From Bdellovibrionales bacterium (lineage in GTDB: Bacteria > Bdellovibrionota > Bdellovibrionia > Bdellovibrionales > UBA1609): a DNA stretch of 64,000 bases. The translations under genes and the position numbers were made by a program. The DNA is taken from the NCBI GenBank assembly GCA_019695175.1, contig JAIBAM010000005.1:36123-100122 (forward strand), in the 5' to 3' direction. Below, piece after piece: positions 26,347 through 35,953 of the stretch; position 1 is the stretch's first letter; every line of letters begins with the position of its first letter. The notes under the pieces were generated by a model that did not search any database, was not told the DNA's origin, and was given only the letters and a program-made list of their open reading frames with translations.

Positions 26347-28094
26347 AAAAGTTCCCACTCTTTCCAAAACAACCTGGTTTGTTGAACATCGGGCAAAAGT
26401 TCAACGACCAAAGGACCTAAGGTTGACTCTATATTCTGCAAATGTTGAGAATTTTTTACAGCTATATATTCCATTCCCCACATTTTGGCCCAATATTCAA
26501 ATTGAAGCGCATGATGGTTTTCCAAAACGGGTTGGGCAAACATACGTTCAAAAATTTTTCCCCCATAATTATTAATAACTACAATGCGATAGGGGGCTTT
26601 TTTTATTTCCCTGAGAACCCAAGGAGCACTTAAATTATACAGCGTCGTCAAATCCCCCAGAATAGCCCAATGACCTTGGGCCCTTGCTTCGGAAAAACCA
26701 AAAAAAGTCGATAACTGACCATCAATTCCATTGGCTCCACGATTGCCCTCGTACCACCATGAAAAATCTGATTCAGTCATCAAGTCCCACTCACGTATGG
26801 GTAAACTATTACCTAAATATACTTGAGCCGCCTTGGGAATCACCTGACTCAGAGAACGGCATAAGACAGGTTCAGCAAGAGGATATTGTGCGCAGAGACT
26901 CTTTAAAGACTCCATAAACTTCTCGTCTTGAGTCTTCAACTTTTGTTTAAGACCGTTCTCATTATTTTTTTGAAAACCCCTCTCGTTGAAAAAATGAAGG
27001 AAGGGAAGAAGTTGGTCAAAGTTCAACAACCATTGATTTTTTCGATCTTTGCTTAAGCCAGAAAAGGGGAGATGGGAAAAACTCAAAACCGGAACATAGT
27101 TGAGCAACTTTTCTAAATCCCGCCACAGTCGAACTGTCGGCACCCCTCCAATCCTAATCACGCTCGAGAAGTGTTTATTTAAAACGGTCCATTTGAGCGT
27201 TAACTCCCCAGCCTGAATTTGGTTTTGCTTTATCTGTGGACAATTTTTTAAATTGGATAAAGACTCAGCATAAAAAGAAAGGTGAGTTTTTTTTAAAAAA
27301 TCAATCGCCTTTTTTCTTAAATCAAGTGGCAAAGGCCCAATGATTACAAGGGGATTGGAAAGACTTTCATGAACCTGAGCCATCGCTCTAAAACAACTTA
27401 AACTCTCAGAATTTATTGATTGAAAAGTTTCGCTTGATTCTTGTATCAAAAACTCTTTTTTTTCTAAAAAATCTTTATTTTCTTTAGCTATTTTTTGATT
27501 TAGAATAGAATTTGTTTTTTCACAAAACTCATTCTTTGAAATGTCCTTTTTATAAAATTCTTTTAATTCACTGAGTTCAGGCTCTTCCAAACAAATATTT
27601 ATATGCACAGGAAGGGATGGAAAATCATTTAAAGAAGAAAAAGATTGTGAAACCCTATCCAAAATTTCCGCGGTGGAAAACAGGGGGTTCCCCTGGTCTG
27701 TCCACTCTAAGTCCATGGTCCTCCCTGCATAATGAGAAAAAATTCCCACTTGTTCAATGGCCTGGGGTGCCCCCGTATTACGGAAACGGGACGGTCTATC
27801 TGCAGTGATTAACAAAAGTTTTAAACCAGAATAATAAGCTTCAATCGTTGCAGGTATTAGTTCTGCGGCTGCTGTTCCCGAAGTTGTAAGTACAGCAACA
27901 GGTTGTCCCAAAGCTTTAATTCTTCCCAGGGCAAAGAAACTCGCATCCCTTTCCTCATAAAAATGCCAAAGCTTCAATTTTTCTTCTTTTTCTAAAGCTA
28001 AAATAAGAGCGGCATTTCTGGCCCCAGCGCATAAAACCACTTCTGTACAGTCCAAATGACTTAAAAATTCTATCAACCAAAGGGATTGACACAT
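26334..28094 (-). CDS. menD: SEPHCHC synthase (2-succinyl-5-enolpyruvyl-6-hydroxy-3-cyclohexene-1-carboxylate synthase)
   Basis: Thiamine-diphosphate enzyme that joins isochorismate and 2-oxoglutarate. The 586-residue protein has the N-terminal substrate/ThDP domain (VVLCAGARNAALILAL, FYEERDASFFALGRIK with the conserved glutamate, VAVLTTSGTAAAELIPA) and ADRPSRFRNTGAPQAIEQ. The C-terminal ThDP domain has GNSLPIREWD, NRGANGIDGQLSTFFG, AILGDLTTLYNL and VVINNYGGKIFERM. The length is slightly longer than usual because of a Lys/Glu-rich insert near residues 180-220. An AAAGG site precedes the ATG. It lies 13 bases after menF and overlaps menH. Confidence 0.95.
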   Translation of the reverse strand: MCQSLWLIEFLSHLDCTEVVLCAGARNAALILALEKEEKLKLWHFYEERDASFFALGRIKALGQPVAVLTTSGTAAAELIPATIEAYYSGLKLLLITADRPSRFRNTGAPQAIEQVGIFSHYAGRTMDLEWTDQGNPLFSTAEILDRVSQSFSSLNDFPSLPVHINICLEEPELSELKEFYKKDISKNEFCEKTNSILNQKIAKENKDFLEKKEFLIQESSETFQSINSESLSCFRAMAQVHESLSNPLVIIGPLPLDLRKKAIDFLKKTHLSFYAESLSNLKNCPQIKQNQIQAGELTLKWTVLNKHFSSVIRIGGVPTVRLWRDLEKLLNYVPVLSFSHLPFSGLSKDRKNQWLLNFDQLLPFLHFFNERGFQKNNENGLKQKLKTQDEKFMESLKSLCAQYPLAEPVLCRSLSQVIPKAAQVYLGNSLPIREWDLMTESDFSWWYEGNRGANGIDGQLSTFFGFSEARAQGHWAILGDLTTLYNLSAPWVLREIKKAPYRIVVINNYGGKIFERMFAQPVLENHHALQFEYWAKMWGMEYIAVKNSQHLQNIESTLGPLVVELLPDVQQTRLFWKEWELLWKK

Positions 28095-28107
28095 AAATAA
28101 CCTTTAT

Positions 28108-29232
28108 TTATTTTAACAACTCAAAACCCAACTGCTCCAACACCACATTCCGTTTCAACTTTAATTCGTTCCATTCCAATTCAAATTGACTTCCTTCAAC
28201 AATCCCACACCCTCTTCCCAAGAACGTTCTATTTTTCTGCCATTGAATATTTCGAATGGCGACACAGCATTCACCACTCCCCGCTGAGAAGTTCACTCCG
28301 AAAGGCGCCCCAAATCTCAAGCGATGGTCAGCCTTTTCTCCTAATTGCAACCATGAATTTCCTGCCGATCTGGGATAAACTCCCAAAGCTGGCGTTGGAT
28401 GAAGTCTCCGCACAACGTCTAAAAATAGGCAGGGGGTAGATTTAAGTTCCATGGTTGTGCATAAATGTTTAATTCTACCAAAATTAATTTCCTTTATTTT
28501 TCCAATAACTAAATCTCCTGCCAAAGGGTTTTCCATGAGCAATTGAAGTTGTTGTGCAATATCACTTACGACAATTTCATGTTCCCGCAAGTCTTTTTCA
28601 CTGAGTAGCAAACTGGGACCCTCTACAGGAGCTGTACCAGCAAGTGCCATTGTTTTTAAACAAAAGTCTTGCAATGAAAAAAGCAACTCTGGTGTGGCGC
28701 CCAAAATTCCTTCCCATCCGTTCTCCCACCAACCGCCATAGACCATCCATTGTAAGGGCAACTGTTGCAACCGATTTAAAAATGTCAATCTCTCTCTAAA
28801 AGTGGGTGTTTGTTGGGCCGAGGAAATGACAATGGGCACAGCCTTTTGCAGTCGACCTAAACTTATATCTGAAAGAATGTGGGAAATTATTTCTTCAAAT
28901 TCACTGGCTTTAGGCTCTTTCCAATTCCACTTATTTTTTTCCTCTGGAAATTCGGCAAAATTAAGATCCGAAGAGGTTTTCTCAATTGTATTTTGCAAAC
29001 TCCTAAGCAACTCCTCCAACTGGTTAAAATCTCTCCATTGCGCAAAATTTTCTGGAATCCACCAAGGAAGAGAGTCTTTTAAAAAAAAATCGGGCAGATA
29101 AAAACTTACCGAGCTGAAGTCCGGATGCTCGGAACGCTTCATCTTTCCCCAACCCACGTTCCATAAACCACTTGTACCCCGAAAAAAAATGATATTGTTC
29201 GAGCTATTTTGTCTCATCAAATCATCAGCCAT
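28108..29232 (-). CDS. menF: Isochorismate synthase
   Basis: Converts chorismate to isochorismate, the entry to menaquinone synthesis. The 374-residue chorismate-binding-fold protein has ILGATPELLFSL, LAGTAPVEGPS, KDLREHEIVVSDI with the active-site region, LHPTPALGVYPRSAG, FGAPFGVNFSAGSGECCVAIRN (first 15 residues form the glycine loop) and GCGIVEGSQFELEWNE with the magnesium-binding glutamates. An AAGGGGAA site lies upstream of the ATG at 29232. As first gene of menF-menD-menH it is transcribed divergently from the DAHP synthase gene at 29372. Genes for menaquinone steps C, E, B and A are not in the window. Confidence 0.92.
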   Translation of the reverse strand: MADDLMRQNSSNNIIFFRGTSGLWNVGWGKMKRSEHPDFSSVSFYLPDFFLKDSLPWWIPENFAQWRDFNQLEELLRSLQNTIEKTSSDLNFAEFPEEKNKWNWKEPKASEFEEIISHILSDISLGRLQKAVPIVISSAQQTPTFRERLTFLNRLQQLPLQWMVYGGWWENGWEGILGATPELLFSLQDFCLKTMALAGTAPVEGPSLLLSEKDLREHEIVVSDIAQQLQLLMENPLAGDLVIGKIKEINFGRIKHLCTTMELKSTPCLFLDVVRRLHPTPALGVYPRSAGNSWLQLGEKADHRLRFGAPFGVNFSAGSGECCVAIRNIQWQKNRTFLGRGCGIVEGSQFELEWNELKLKRNVVLEQLGFELLK

Positions 29233-29371
29233 TTATGTTTCCCCTTATCTGATGTTGCAATAGGTATATTGGCTATCAGGATCCGGCCAAGAAAAATGGA
29301 ACGAGCAGCGATTTTAATGACGCATAGTTTCCCAACAAGCTCTCAGTAAAGCTCTATGCTAAAACCAACTC
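29233..29371. promoter_or_regulatory. Divergent promoter region between menF and the DAHP synthase gene
   Basis: 139 bases separate the two divergent start codons, so both promoters must lie here or overlap the genes. No operator palindrome or clear -35/-10 pair is evident by eye. Confidence 0.35.
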
Positions 29372-30184
29372 ATGCAAAAAATGAATACAATTCCCGTTCA
29401 AATAGGTTCGCAAATTATTGGTGGAAATGATTTTGTTGTCATCGCAGGGCCTTGCTCTATCGAATCTGCGCCCCATTTTGAGCAAGTTTCACACGCAGTT
29501 AAAAACTCTGGAGCCGTCGTTCTTCGTGGTGGAATCTTTAAACTTAGAACTCACCCGGACTCCTTTCAGGGTATGGGTTTTAATGCTTTTGAAGTGGTGA
29601 AAACCATTAAACATAAAACCCAAATGCCATTCATTAGTGAAGTCACAGACCCAAGACAAATCACAGATCTACTGGATGTGGTAGACGCCTTCCAGGTAGG
29701 CTCAAGAAATATGTACAATTATGATCTTTTGAAAGAGTTAGGCAAAACTTCCCTTCCGGTCATGCTTAAAAGGGGTTTTTCAGGACTTATCAAAGAATGG
29801 CTTTTGGCGGCAGATTATATTGTTCGCGGTGGAAATGAAAAAGTGATTCTCTGCGAGCGAGGCATTCGAACTTTTGAAACAGCAACGCGTAACACCTTTG
29901 ATCTAAATGCTGTCGCCTACCTTAAACAAAATTGTCAGTTCCCTGTGATTGCTGACCCCTCCCACGCCACAGGAGCTTCTTCGCTCGTGACTCCCATGGC
30001 TCTGGCGGCTGCGGCCGCGGGAGCCGATGGAATTATGGTTGAAGTTCATCCCCTCCCCAGTCAAGCCCTGAGTGATGGATTCCAAGCCCTTAACTTCACC
30101 GAGTTTGATCAACTCATGGAAAAAATTAAATCCCTTTTGCCAGTTCTTTCTAAAAAAATGGCGACCTCGATTGGAGAGTTATGA
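29372..30184 (+). CDS. aroF: 3-deoxy-7-phosphoheptulonate (DAHP) synthase, AroF/AroA type
   Basis: First enzyme of the shikimate pathway, condensing PEP and erythrose 4-phosphate. The 270-residue TIM barrel is the small type-I-beta form related to KDO8P synthase: VIAGPCSIES near residue 22, RGGIFKLRTHPDSFQG, VGSRNMYNYDLL, VMLKRGFSG, and DPSHATGASSLVTPMA with EVHPLPSQALSDG near the end supplying metal ligands. No regulatory ACT or chorismate-mutase domain is fused. A second ATG at 29381 is possible, and neither start has a strong ribosome-binding site. It overlaps menG by four bases, linking chorismate supply to quinone synthesis. Confidence 0.92.
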   Translation: MQKMNTIPVQIGSQIIGGNDFVVIAGPCSIESAPHFEQVSHAVKNSGAVVLRGGIFKLRTHPDSFQGMGFNAFEVVKTIKHKTQMPFISEVTDPRQITDLLDVVDAFQVGSRNMYNYDLLKELGKTSLPVMLKRGFSGLIKEWLLAADYIVRGGNEKVILCERGIRTFETATRNTFDLNAVAYLKQNCQFPVIADPSHATGASSLVTPMALAAAAAGADGIMVEVHPLPSQALSDGFQALNFTEFDQLMEKIKSLLPVLSKKMATSIGEL

Positions 30185-30900
30185 ATTCTCATCTTTGGAA
30201 TGGACCCGACCCTAAAAATATAAAAAGTTTATTTAGTTCAATAGCTTCAGGATACGACAAAGCCAATGACTGGATCACTTTTGGAAGAGCTCACAACTGG
30301 CGTAAAACTCTCGTCACAAGAAGCCATGTGACACCCACGAGCAAAGTTTTAGACTGTGCCACGGGCACAGGGGATCTGGCCATAGAGTTTGCAAAAAGAA
30401 TAGGTCCTCAGGGCAAAGTCATTGGCGTAGATTTTTGTCAAGAGATGCTTCAACTCGCTCCTCAAAAATCCAAAGCGAGTGGACTGTCCATCCAGTTTCA
30501 ATTGGCAGATGTTTTAGCTCTGCCCTTTGAGGACAAAGAATTTGATGTGGTCAGTATTGCCTATGGAATTCGCAATGTTCAGGATCCCCTTTTAGCACTC
30601 AAGGAAATGGCTCGAGTGGTTCGCCCTGGTGGTCGAGTGATGATTTTAGAAACGGGTGACTCTGCAAATAAAGGGCTTCAATATTTAATGAATTGGTATT
30701 TTCGCCAAATAGTCCCACGAATTGGTGGTTATGTTACGGGTCGCCGAGAAGCTTATGAGTACTTAAATAGGAGCTCCACTCACTTCCCCTCAAAAGACCG
30801 TTTTGTAGAGCTAATGACTCAAACTGAAATGTTCCAAAAAGTAGACTTCTTTACTCTTATGGGGGGGGCGAGTTTTATTTACCAAGGCACTCGCATTTAA
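30181..30900 (+). CDS. menG: Demethylmenaquinone methyltransferase (UbiE/MenG family)
   Basis: SAM-dependent C-methyltransferase that completes menaquinone. The 239-residue protein has the family N-terminus IKSLFSSIASGYDKANDWITFG, whose second half is the YDxxN signature. Motif I is LDCATGTGDLAIEFAKR near residue 60, the acidic strand VIGVDFCQEML follows, and the late family motif SIAYGIRNVQDPLLALKEM comes near residue 122. It starts with ATG overlapping the DAHP synthase stop by four bases. Given the men genes just upstream on the other strand and no ubiquinone genes here, menG is the better name than ubiE. Confidence 0.93.
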   Translation: MNSHLWNGPDPKNIKSLFSSIASGYDKANDWITFGRAHNWRKTLVTRSHVTPTSKVLDCATGTGDLAIEFAKRIGPQGKVIGVDFCQEMLQLAPQKSKASGLSIQFQLADVLALPFEDKEFDVVSIAYGIRNVQDPLLALKEMARVVRPGGRVMILETGDSANKGLQYLMNWYFRQIVPRIGGYVTGRREAYEYLNRSSTHFPSKDRFVELMTQTEMFQKVDFFTLMGGASFIYQGTRI

Positions 30901-31042
30901 GCTTTAAGAGCTCGATCAAAAATATCGCGCCCCGAAAGTAAAATGTATTCACATGAGACTTTTTTCATCCCGCTTGTCTTAAAAAGATATTCTTCACAAA
31001 ACCCTAAACTTTCGTAGTGTCTTTGTCGAAAAGAATGACACT

Positions 31043-34000
31043 ATGAAAAAGAACGTATGTTATCTTAAAAAAAATAGATACCTTCATACTAACCTCAACT
31101 CCACTAAGGGTTACTCTCTGATAGAGTTACTCTTATCCTCGATGTTGCTGTCGTCACTGGTTCTGGGGCTGGCTACTGTATCAACTACATTGGTGGATAC
31201 AGAGGGCACACTACGCACTCGTTCCAGTGTGCTGCAAAGCAAATCTGAAATTGTTGCCAACTTATCAAATAGTGCTGTTTGGCAAAAAAATTTGGAATTG
31301 GCAGGAACTCTCATAGATCCAGACAACAAAAAGAGTTCAAAAATTAACCCTGAGTTAACCTGCATTCGCAACAACACTGTTTGCCCCCGTGGTGAACATA
31401 AACTGACTTTATATAGTGCAAACGGAAAAATTCTGGTTGACTCCGGCAAAGAGAATATAGGTTACACAAAAGATGGCAGTAGCTGTGATACATTTTCCGC
31501 CACAAGTACGAACATAGAATCTAGTTCAAAAAGTCAACGTTCTGGCACCTCCACCTTAAACACTTTAACTCCATCCAATTGTCTTTACCGACTTTCCTTA
31601 TCCTGGGAACCCATTTGTCCCACAGTAGGTTCCTGTATGAAGCCACAGGTACTTGTGAAAATTAATACCTACACCAGCAGTCAATTTCAAAAAGTCACAA
31701 GCAATATGAGCGGTTCTCAAAGTCTACAAATGAAAATGTTGATTAAAGAACCTCGAGAGACACCCTTATTACCCAAGGGAATCTTAGTTTATACGAATAG
31801 TTCTGTTTATTACCCCAACGAGAGCACAAGAGACATTGATTTGTCTGCAGCAATTACGGACGGATCCAAACGAAATTTAAGTGTAGTCTTAGCTAAAAAC
31901 ACCACGAAATTCGATGGCACGGTGACTCCTGTAACCGGTACCATTGTGAAGTACACTCCTAAAGATGGCTACTATGGAGTCGATTATTTTAATTATACGT
32001 TTATAAATAATAATAATAATTCAAAAGCCACCGGCACTGTTTATATTCGTGTGATGACTCCCTATTCTTGGACTGGCCTGGCTGGTGGAAACGATATTTC
32101 CACTAAAAATAAACTCAATTTTTGCGGTAAAGTTATCAGTGGAAAATGCGATTCAACAACTTTTCCATCCTCCATCTATTATTCCGCTTTAGCCGACGCC
32201 CATTACGTTTTTGATAACACCTGTAGTGTTTGCAATGTAAACATCGATGGAACTCCAGGGTACGGGTACGCTTCTCTAAAAGGAACATCCGTTGAGTTAA
32301 ATAATTTTAGTGGAACTATAAATCAGTTATCTGACGTAGAGTTATCCTTTTTTCAAAATCCTAGCAAGTGGTTAAAACCCATTAGTTTCTGGATGAAATC
32401 CGGAATTTGGAAGGGTGGCAATGGGAAAATTTGGGTGGATCGTGTGACCTACTATGGGGGCTGGAAACCTGCAAATTTAGAGGACATTGCCGTTAAAATT
32501 GATAACGGAAAAATGGTAAGCCCTAAGGATTTTATTATCAATGGGGCTCTTCATATCAGTGGACCTGGTGTCTTTGATCATAACAACGGAACAGTCACTC
32601 TCAATAAGTACTGGTCGCGAAACAATAATAGTTACACACCCAATGTGACTTTCTTTAATCTCAATTTTGGGAACCCAACTCAAGCTGAAGGGGAAGCTGT
32701 TTCATCTTCAATTGCCTCTAATATCACCGTACAAAACAACATGGGAATTTATCCTAGAGGTTTTGATGCTGGATTAAGCTCTGGTTACGATCCAGTCACT
32801 GGCCAAAGCAAAACCGTAGCCTCTGTTTGGTCACTCAAAGGTGATTTATATGTCGGGGGAAAGGGCGGTGCAGGATTCCTCGGTATACCCCCAATTATTG
32901 AGTTCAATGGTGATAAAGATCAAACAATTCATGGAATGAACGTAGATAATAGTACCGACACCCAGGCTTTATCCGATGGTGTTTTATTCTCCCTTAATAA
33001 TAGATTTGAAATACCCTATGCTCCATCCGTACGGATCAATAAAAGCCAGGGAAAAATGAACATCACAGATGTTTTTGCAACTGCTGGTGATTTCGAAAAT
33101 ATCTCTGCTGAAAGCTACAATTTTTACCCATCAACATTAGTATTCGCTGCTGCTTGGCGAGGGGGAACTTTTACTCCAGGAACTGCCGAATATAACAATT
33201 TGATCTGGGCTCACTCATTTGGATATTTAAAAATCAATGCCAATGAACTCACCATCAAGGGAAATTTTGAACACCGCGGAAATTATTATGTGTATGGTAA
33301 TCCGTCCAAGGGCACCCGAATCAATCTTTACGGGGATCTCGTTCTAGAAGGTGATAATGACCATGATCATCTTAGTGAAGCCATTGTGGTCAGCTTAGTA
33401 GGAGGTAGCAATCAAAAAATAAGAAAGATTGGATTACCTGGCACAATTGCCACTCACCTTGAAGTCAACAAGACAGGTGGTACTGTCACTATGTCGGGGC
33501 AAATTGCGACCAACTGTGATGTGATTGTTAATAGTGGAAGTGTTGTTACTAGTACGGGATTCACACTTTCTTCGTCTGGCGTTAATTCTTTTATTTCCAA
33601 CATAAAATTCCCACTAACGACAAGAATCGACAACCTACAAGTCAATCACAGTATGAAATTACTCAGCGATGTTAGTGTTAACAATTTAATCATTGGTCCA
33701 GGGACCAACCCAATGTATTCAGGAGGGTTGGTTGGAAATGGAAAGAAAATCGTTGTTCATAAGGACACTACACTAAATAAAAACTTGTCAACTGGTCTAT
33801 CAACCAATCCTATTCAAATCGATTTGGCCGGTGTGGATGACCAAAAAATTATCTTCACTAGTGCAGCTACAGGTCTGGGTTTTGGTAATTTCAATATTAA
33901 TGCAAGTAACAATGTGGGAAAAGTAACGACAGAAGGAACCGGAAAACTGGGTGAGTTTAAAGTCTCCAACGGAACAGCCATTTCCTGCAGCTCTATTTTA

Positions 34001-34114
34001 ACGGTGAATCAATTGATCACAAATTTTGGCACTATTTTGAAAAAAGATGGGGGAACAGGATCTCTGATTGCTGCCTCTTCACAAATTCAAGGAACCACTC
34101 CCCTTTGCCCATAG
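31043..34114 (+). CDS. Giant type IV prepilin-like protein with a large beta-rich extracellular domain
   Basis: The 1023-residue protein has a prepilin leader: a basic 23-residue leader ends in KG and the mature protein starts YSLIELLLSSML, with glutamate at +5 and a hydrophobic helix, as required by prepilin peptidase. Residues to about 240 look like a minor pilin globular domain with several cysteines. A cadherin/Ig-like module follows at about residues 250-345 (YTPKDGYYGVDYFNY). A long Asn/Gly/Thr-rich beta region to the C-terminus resembles solenoid adhesins (for example NKTGGTVTMSG). Minor pilins are usually 150-350 residues, so this is a pilus-displayed adhesin candidate. It is the first of three prepilin-like genes. 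Confidence 0.82.
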   Translation: MKKNVCYLKKNRYLHTNLNSTKGYSLIELLLSSMLLSSLVLGLATVSTTLVDTEGTLRTRSSVLQSKSEIVANLSNSAVWQKNLELAGTLIDPDNKKSSKINPELTCIRNNTVCPRGEHKLTLYSANGKILVDSGKENIGYTKDGSSCDTFSATSTNIESSSKSQRSGTSTLNTLTPSNCLYRLSLSWEPICPTVGSCMKPQVLVKINTYTSSQFQKVTSNMSGSQSLQMKMLIKEPRETPLLPKGILVYTNSSVYYPNESTRDIDLSAAITDGSKRNLSVVLAKNTTKFDGTVTPVTGTIVKYTPKDGYYGVDYFNYTFINNNNNSKATGTVYIRVMTPYSWTGLAGGNDISTKNKLNFCGKVISGKCDSTTFPSSIYYSALADAHYVFDNTCSVCNVNIDGTPGYGYASLKGTSVELNNFSGTINQLSDVELSFFQNPSKWLKPISFWMKSGIWKGGNGKIWVDRVTYYGGWKPANLEDIAVKIDNGKMVSPKDFIINGALHISGPGVFDHNNGTVTLNKYWSRNNNSYTPNVTFFNLNFGNPTQAEGEAVSSSIASNITVQNNMGIYPRGFDAGLSSGYDPVTGQSKTVASVWSLKGDLYVGGKGGAGFLGIPPIIEFNGDKDQTIHGMNVDNSTDTQALSDGVLFSLNNRFEIPYAPSVRINKSQGKMNITDVFATAGDFENISAESYNFYPSTLVFAAAWRGGTFTPGTAEYNNLIWAHSFGYLKINANELTIKGNFEHRGNYYVYGNPSKGTRINLYGDLVLEGDNDHDHLSEAIVVSLVGGSNQKIRKIGLPGTIATHLEVNKTGGTVTMSGQIATNCDVIVNSGSVVTSTGFTLSSSGVNSFISNIKFPLTTRIDNLQVNHSMKLLSDVSVNNLIIGPGTNPMYSGGLVGNGKKIVVHKDTTLNKNLSTGLSTNPIQIDLAGVDDQKIIFTSAATGLGFGNFNINASNNVGKVTTEGTGKLGEFKVSNGTAISCSSILTVNQLITNFGTILKKDGGTGSLIAASSQIQGTTPLCP

Positions 34115-34239
34115 AACCTTTATGGAACAACCTAAAGTCTAGTCTGTTTGTTTATTAAAATTTTTTAATTTATGTATTGGAGTTGTATTGAAGTGGCGAT
34201 AAGTGAGAGGGATTTTTTAGCAAGCAAGGAGTTAAGCAA

Positions 34240-34809
34240 ATGAATCAAAGACATGAACAGGGGAATATGATCATGTCTTTGGTTTTATTGATGAGTTTTT
34301 CTATCGTAACAATGTCTTTTATATACACACAAAATTTTCAATTACGTAAAATCATGGATAATAAAATACTTTATGATACGACGATTAAGGCCCAATTGGA
34401 GTCTATAAAAGCATTGCTCATAAGTCCCAATGCCCTTATTAAAACCATGCAACTTGCTGAAAATGGATCCCTCTGGAGATGTGTCAGCGATGTGGAATTT
34501 TTATGCCCACAAACAACCCCCATGGACCTAATGTTGTTATCAGATATTGGATCTGTTAAAGAACCTTTTATAAGTAATCAAGTCAATGTAGGTTTTAGTT
34601 TGGAGATGAAGTCCTGCGACACTTTCCCTTCCGCAAATTGTTTATTTAGATATCGATTGCAATGGTATTCGGAGTGCCCACCTACGGGTCCAAGTCCCTG
34701 TTACGCTCCCGATATCTATGTCAAAGGAGATTTGCTTATATCCCCACAATTTGGATCAGCTCTTCCTATCAATGTAGCGAATTACTCATTATTAATGAGG
34801 ATCAAATAA
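34240..34809 (+). CDS. Small pilin-like protein (PilX/GspK-like N-terminus)
   Basis: The 189-residue product starts MNQRHEQGNMIMSLVLLMSF: a short basic leader ending in glycine at position 8, then a hydrophobic helix to about residue 28. The +5 position after the glycine is serine, not glutamate. Loss of Glu5 is known for the GspK/PilX-type minor pseudopilins, so this may be the tip subunit of the set. The globular part has four cysteines (RCVSDVEFLCPQ, KSCDTFPSANCLF, WYSECPPTG). It lies 125 bases after the giant prepilin, with an AAGGAG site before the ATG, and two bases before the next pilin gene. Confidence 0.68.
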   Translation: MNQRHEQGNMIMSLVLLMSFSIVTMSFIYTQNFQLRKIMDNKILYDTTIKAQLESIKALLISPNALIKTMQLAENGSLWRCVSDVEFLCPQTTPMDLMLLSDIGSVKEPFISNQVNVGFSLEMKSCDTFPSANCLFRYRLQWYSECPPTGPSPCYAPDIYVKGDLLISPQFGSALPINVANYSLLMRIK

Positions 34810-34810
34810 C

Positions 34811-35920
34811 ATGAAATCAAATCAGGGAATGAGTTTAGTTGAAGTTTTAATAACTTCAATGTTGATTATCCTAGTAATCATGGCTTCGGCAGCTGCCATA
34901 GTTCAACTTTTTCCCGGCCAGAAAACCACAGAAAGATCTTTCAACTTTATTGTTGCCAGAAATCAAATTATAGATCGACTCATCGATGAAAGAGCCTGGG
35001 GGATCACTGTCAATGCTAAAGAAAACTCTGTTTTTTCTTGCCTCGTTAATCAGGAACAAACATCAACCGGACAAAGAAATTGCAATGGCGCTAATGGCGT
35101 CACTAACGTCTATGATCTGGCTAACAATTTGGTTTATGACTTCCAAAATGAAAAACTTGGAATCACCCAGGAGGGAAGTCTTTGTACTGAATATAAAAAA
35201 TCTCCCTTAGAAGGCGACCCCATTTGTGTCCTCTCACCAAATATAAAAGTCCAAGCACTTTGCGAAACAAACCCTTGTTTTAATCCACCTTATCTATTTA
35301 GTTCTGACTTTTCTTTTAATAGTGGGACAGAACACACAAACCCTAATTTGAGTCCTATGAACTTTCAACTGATCAAGTCAGGTCTTTACTGTCCACCTCA
35401 AGACGATCCGCAAGGACTTACTGCACAACCAATGATTCAATTGGATGGCACCAACGGGGTCAAAGGGATTCAAAATGCAGCTCAAGTAGGAAAGTTTGCC
35501 TCTGAAACCGTAAATCTGCTCCCCTGTCGCTCTTTAAATATCGGTTTTTCCATTGCGACACCACTTTATAATATGGCCGCGGCAAACAATTCCACAAGAG
35601 TTTGTTTAAGTGACAGTACTAATACTTGTCTTTTTTCATTTTTACACAAAATTTCAAATACGGGAGTCCTCAGTTACGAACTTTATCAAAATAATGCACT
35701 TTATTCCTCATCCCCATCATGGATGACTCTCACCGGCGCAGAGGAATACCAATTTCAAGTCTACAATGGGATTGTGAAATTTTGTGTAGATAATAAATGT
35801 TTACATTTTTTTTCACAAAAGTTAGATGGTCCATTTCGTTTGTTGATTTATCCAGGCTGGGTCACAGACACTTCATCCGGCTTGATTGCAAACGTGAATA
35901 TATCCACGTTTGAATTATAG
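34811..35920 (+). CDS. Prepilin-like protein with C-terminal beta-rich domain
   Basis: The 369-residue protein has a six-residue leader, MKSNQG, and a mature start MSLVEVLITSMLIILVIM with glutamate at +5, a textbook prepilin N-terminus. Residues 40-160 form the pilin globular part, with four or more cysteines. From about residue 185 there is an extra beta-rich domain (PMIQLDGTNGVKGIQ, SLNIGFSIATPLYN, YQFQVYNGIVKFCVDNKC) that looks like a lectin-type sandwich, though no family is recognised with certainty. It is translated right after the 34240 gene, so the three pilins probably assemble together. No pilus assembly ATPase, platform protein or secretin is in the window. Confidence 0.78.
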   Translation: MKSNQGMSLVEVLITSMLIILVIMASAAAIVQLFPGQKTTERSFNFIVARNQIIDRLIDERAWGITVNAKENSVFSCLVNQEQTSTGQRNCNGANGVTNVYDLANNLVYDFQNEKLGITQEGSLCTEYKKSPLEGDPICVLSPNIKVQALCETNPCFNPPYLFSSDFSFNSGTEHTNPNLSPMNFQLIKSGLYCPPQDDPQGLTAQPMIQLDGTNGVKGIQNAAQVGKFASETVNLLPCRSLNIGFSIATPLYNMAAANNSTRVCLSDSTNTCLFSFLHKISNTGVLSYELYQNNALYSSSPSWMTLTGAEEYQFQVYNGIVKFCVDNKCLHFFSQKLDGPFRLLIYPGWVTDTSSGLIANVNISTFEL

Positions 35921-35953
35921 ATTTTTTTATAATTGATACCTTTTTACTTTTTC

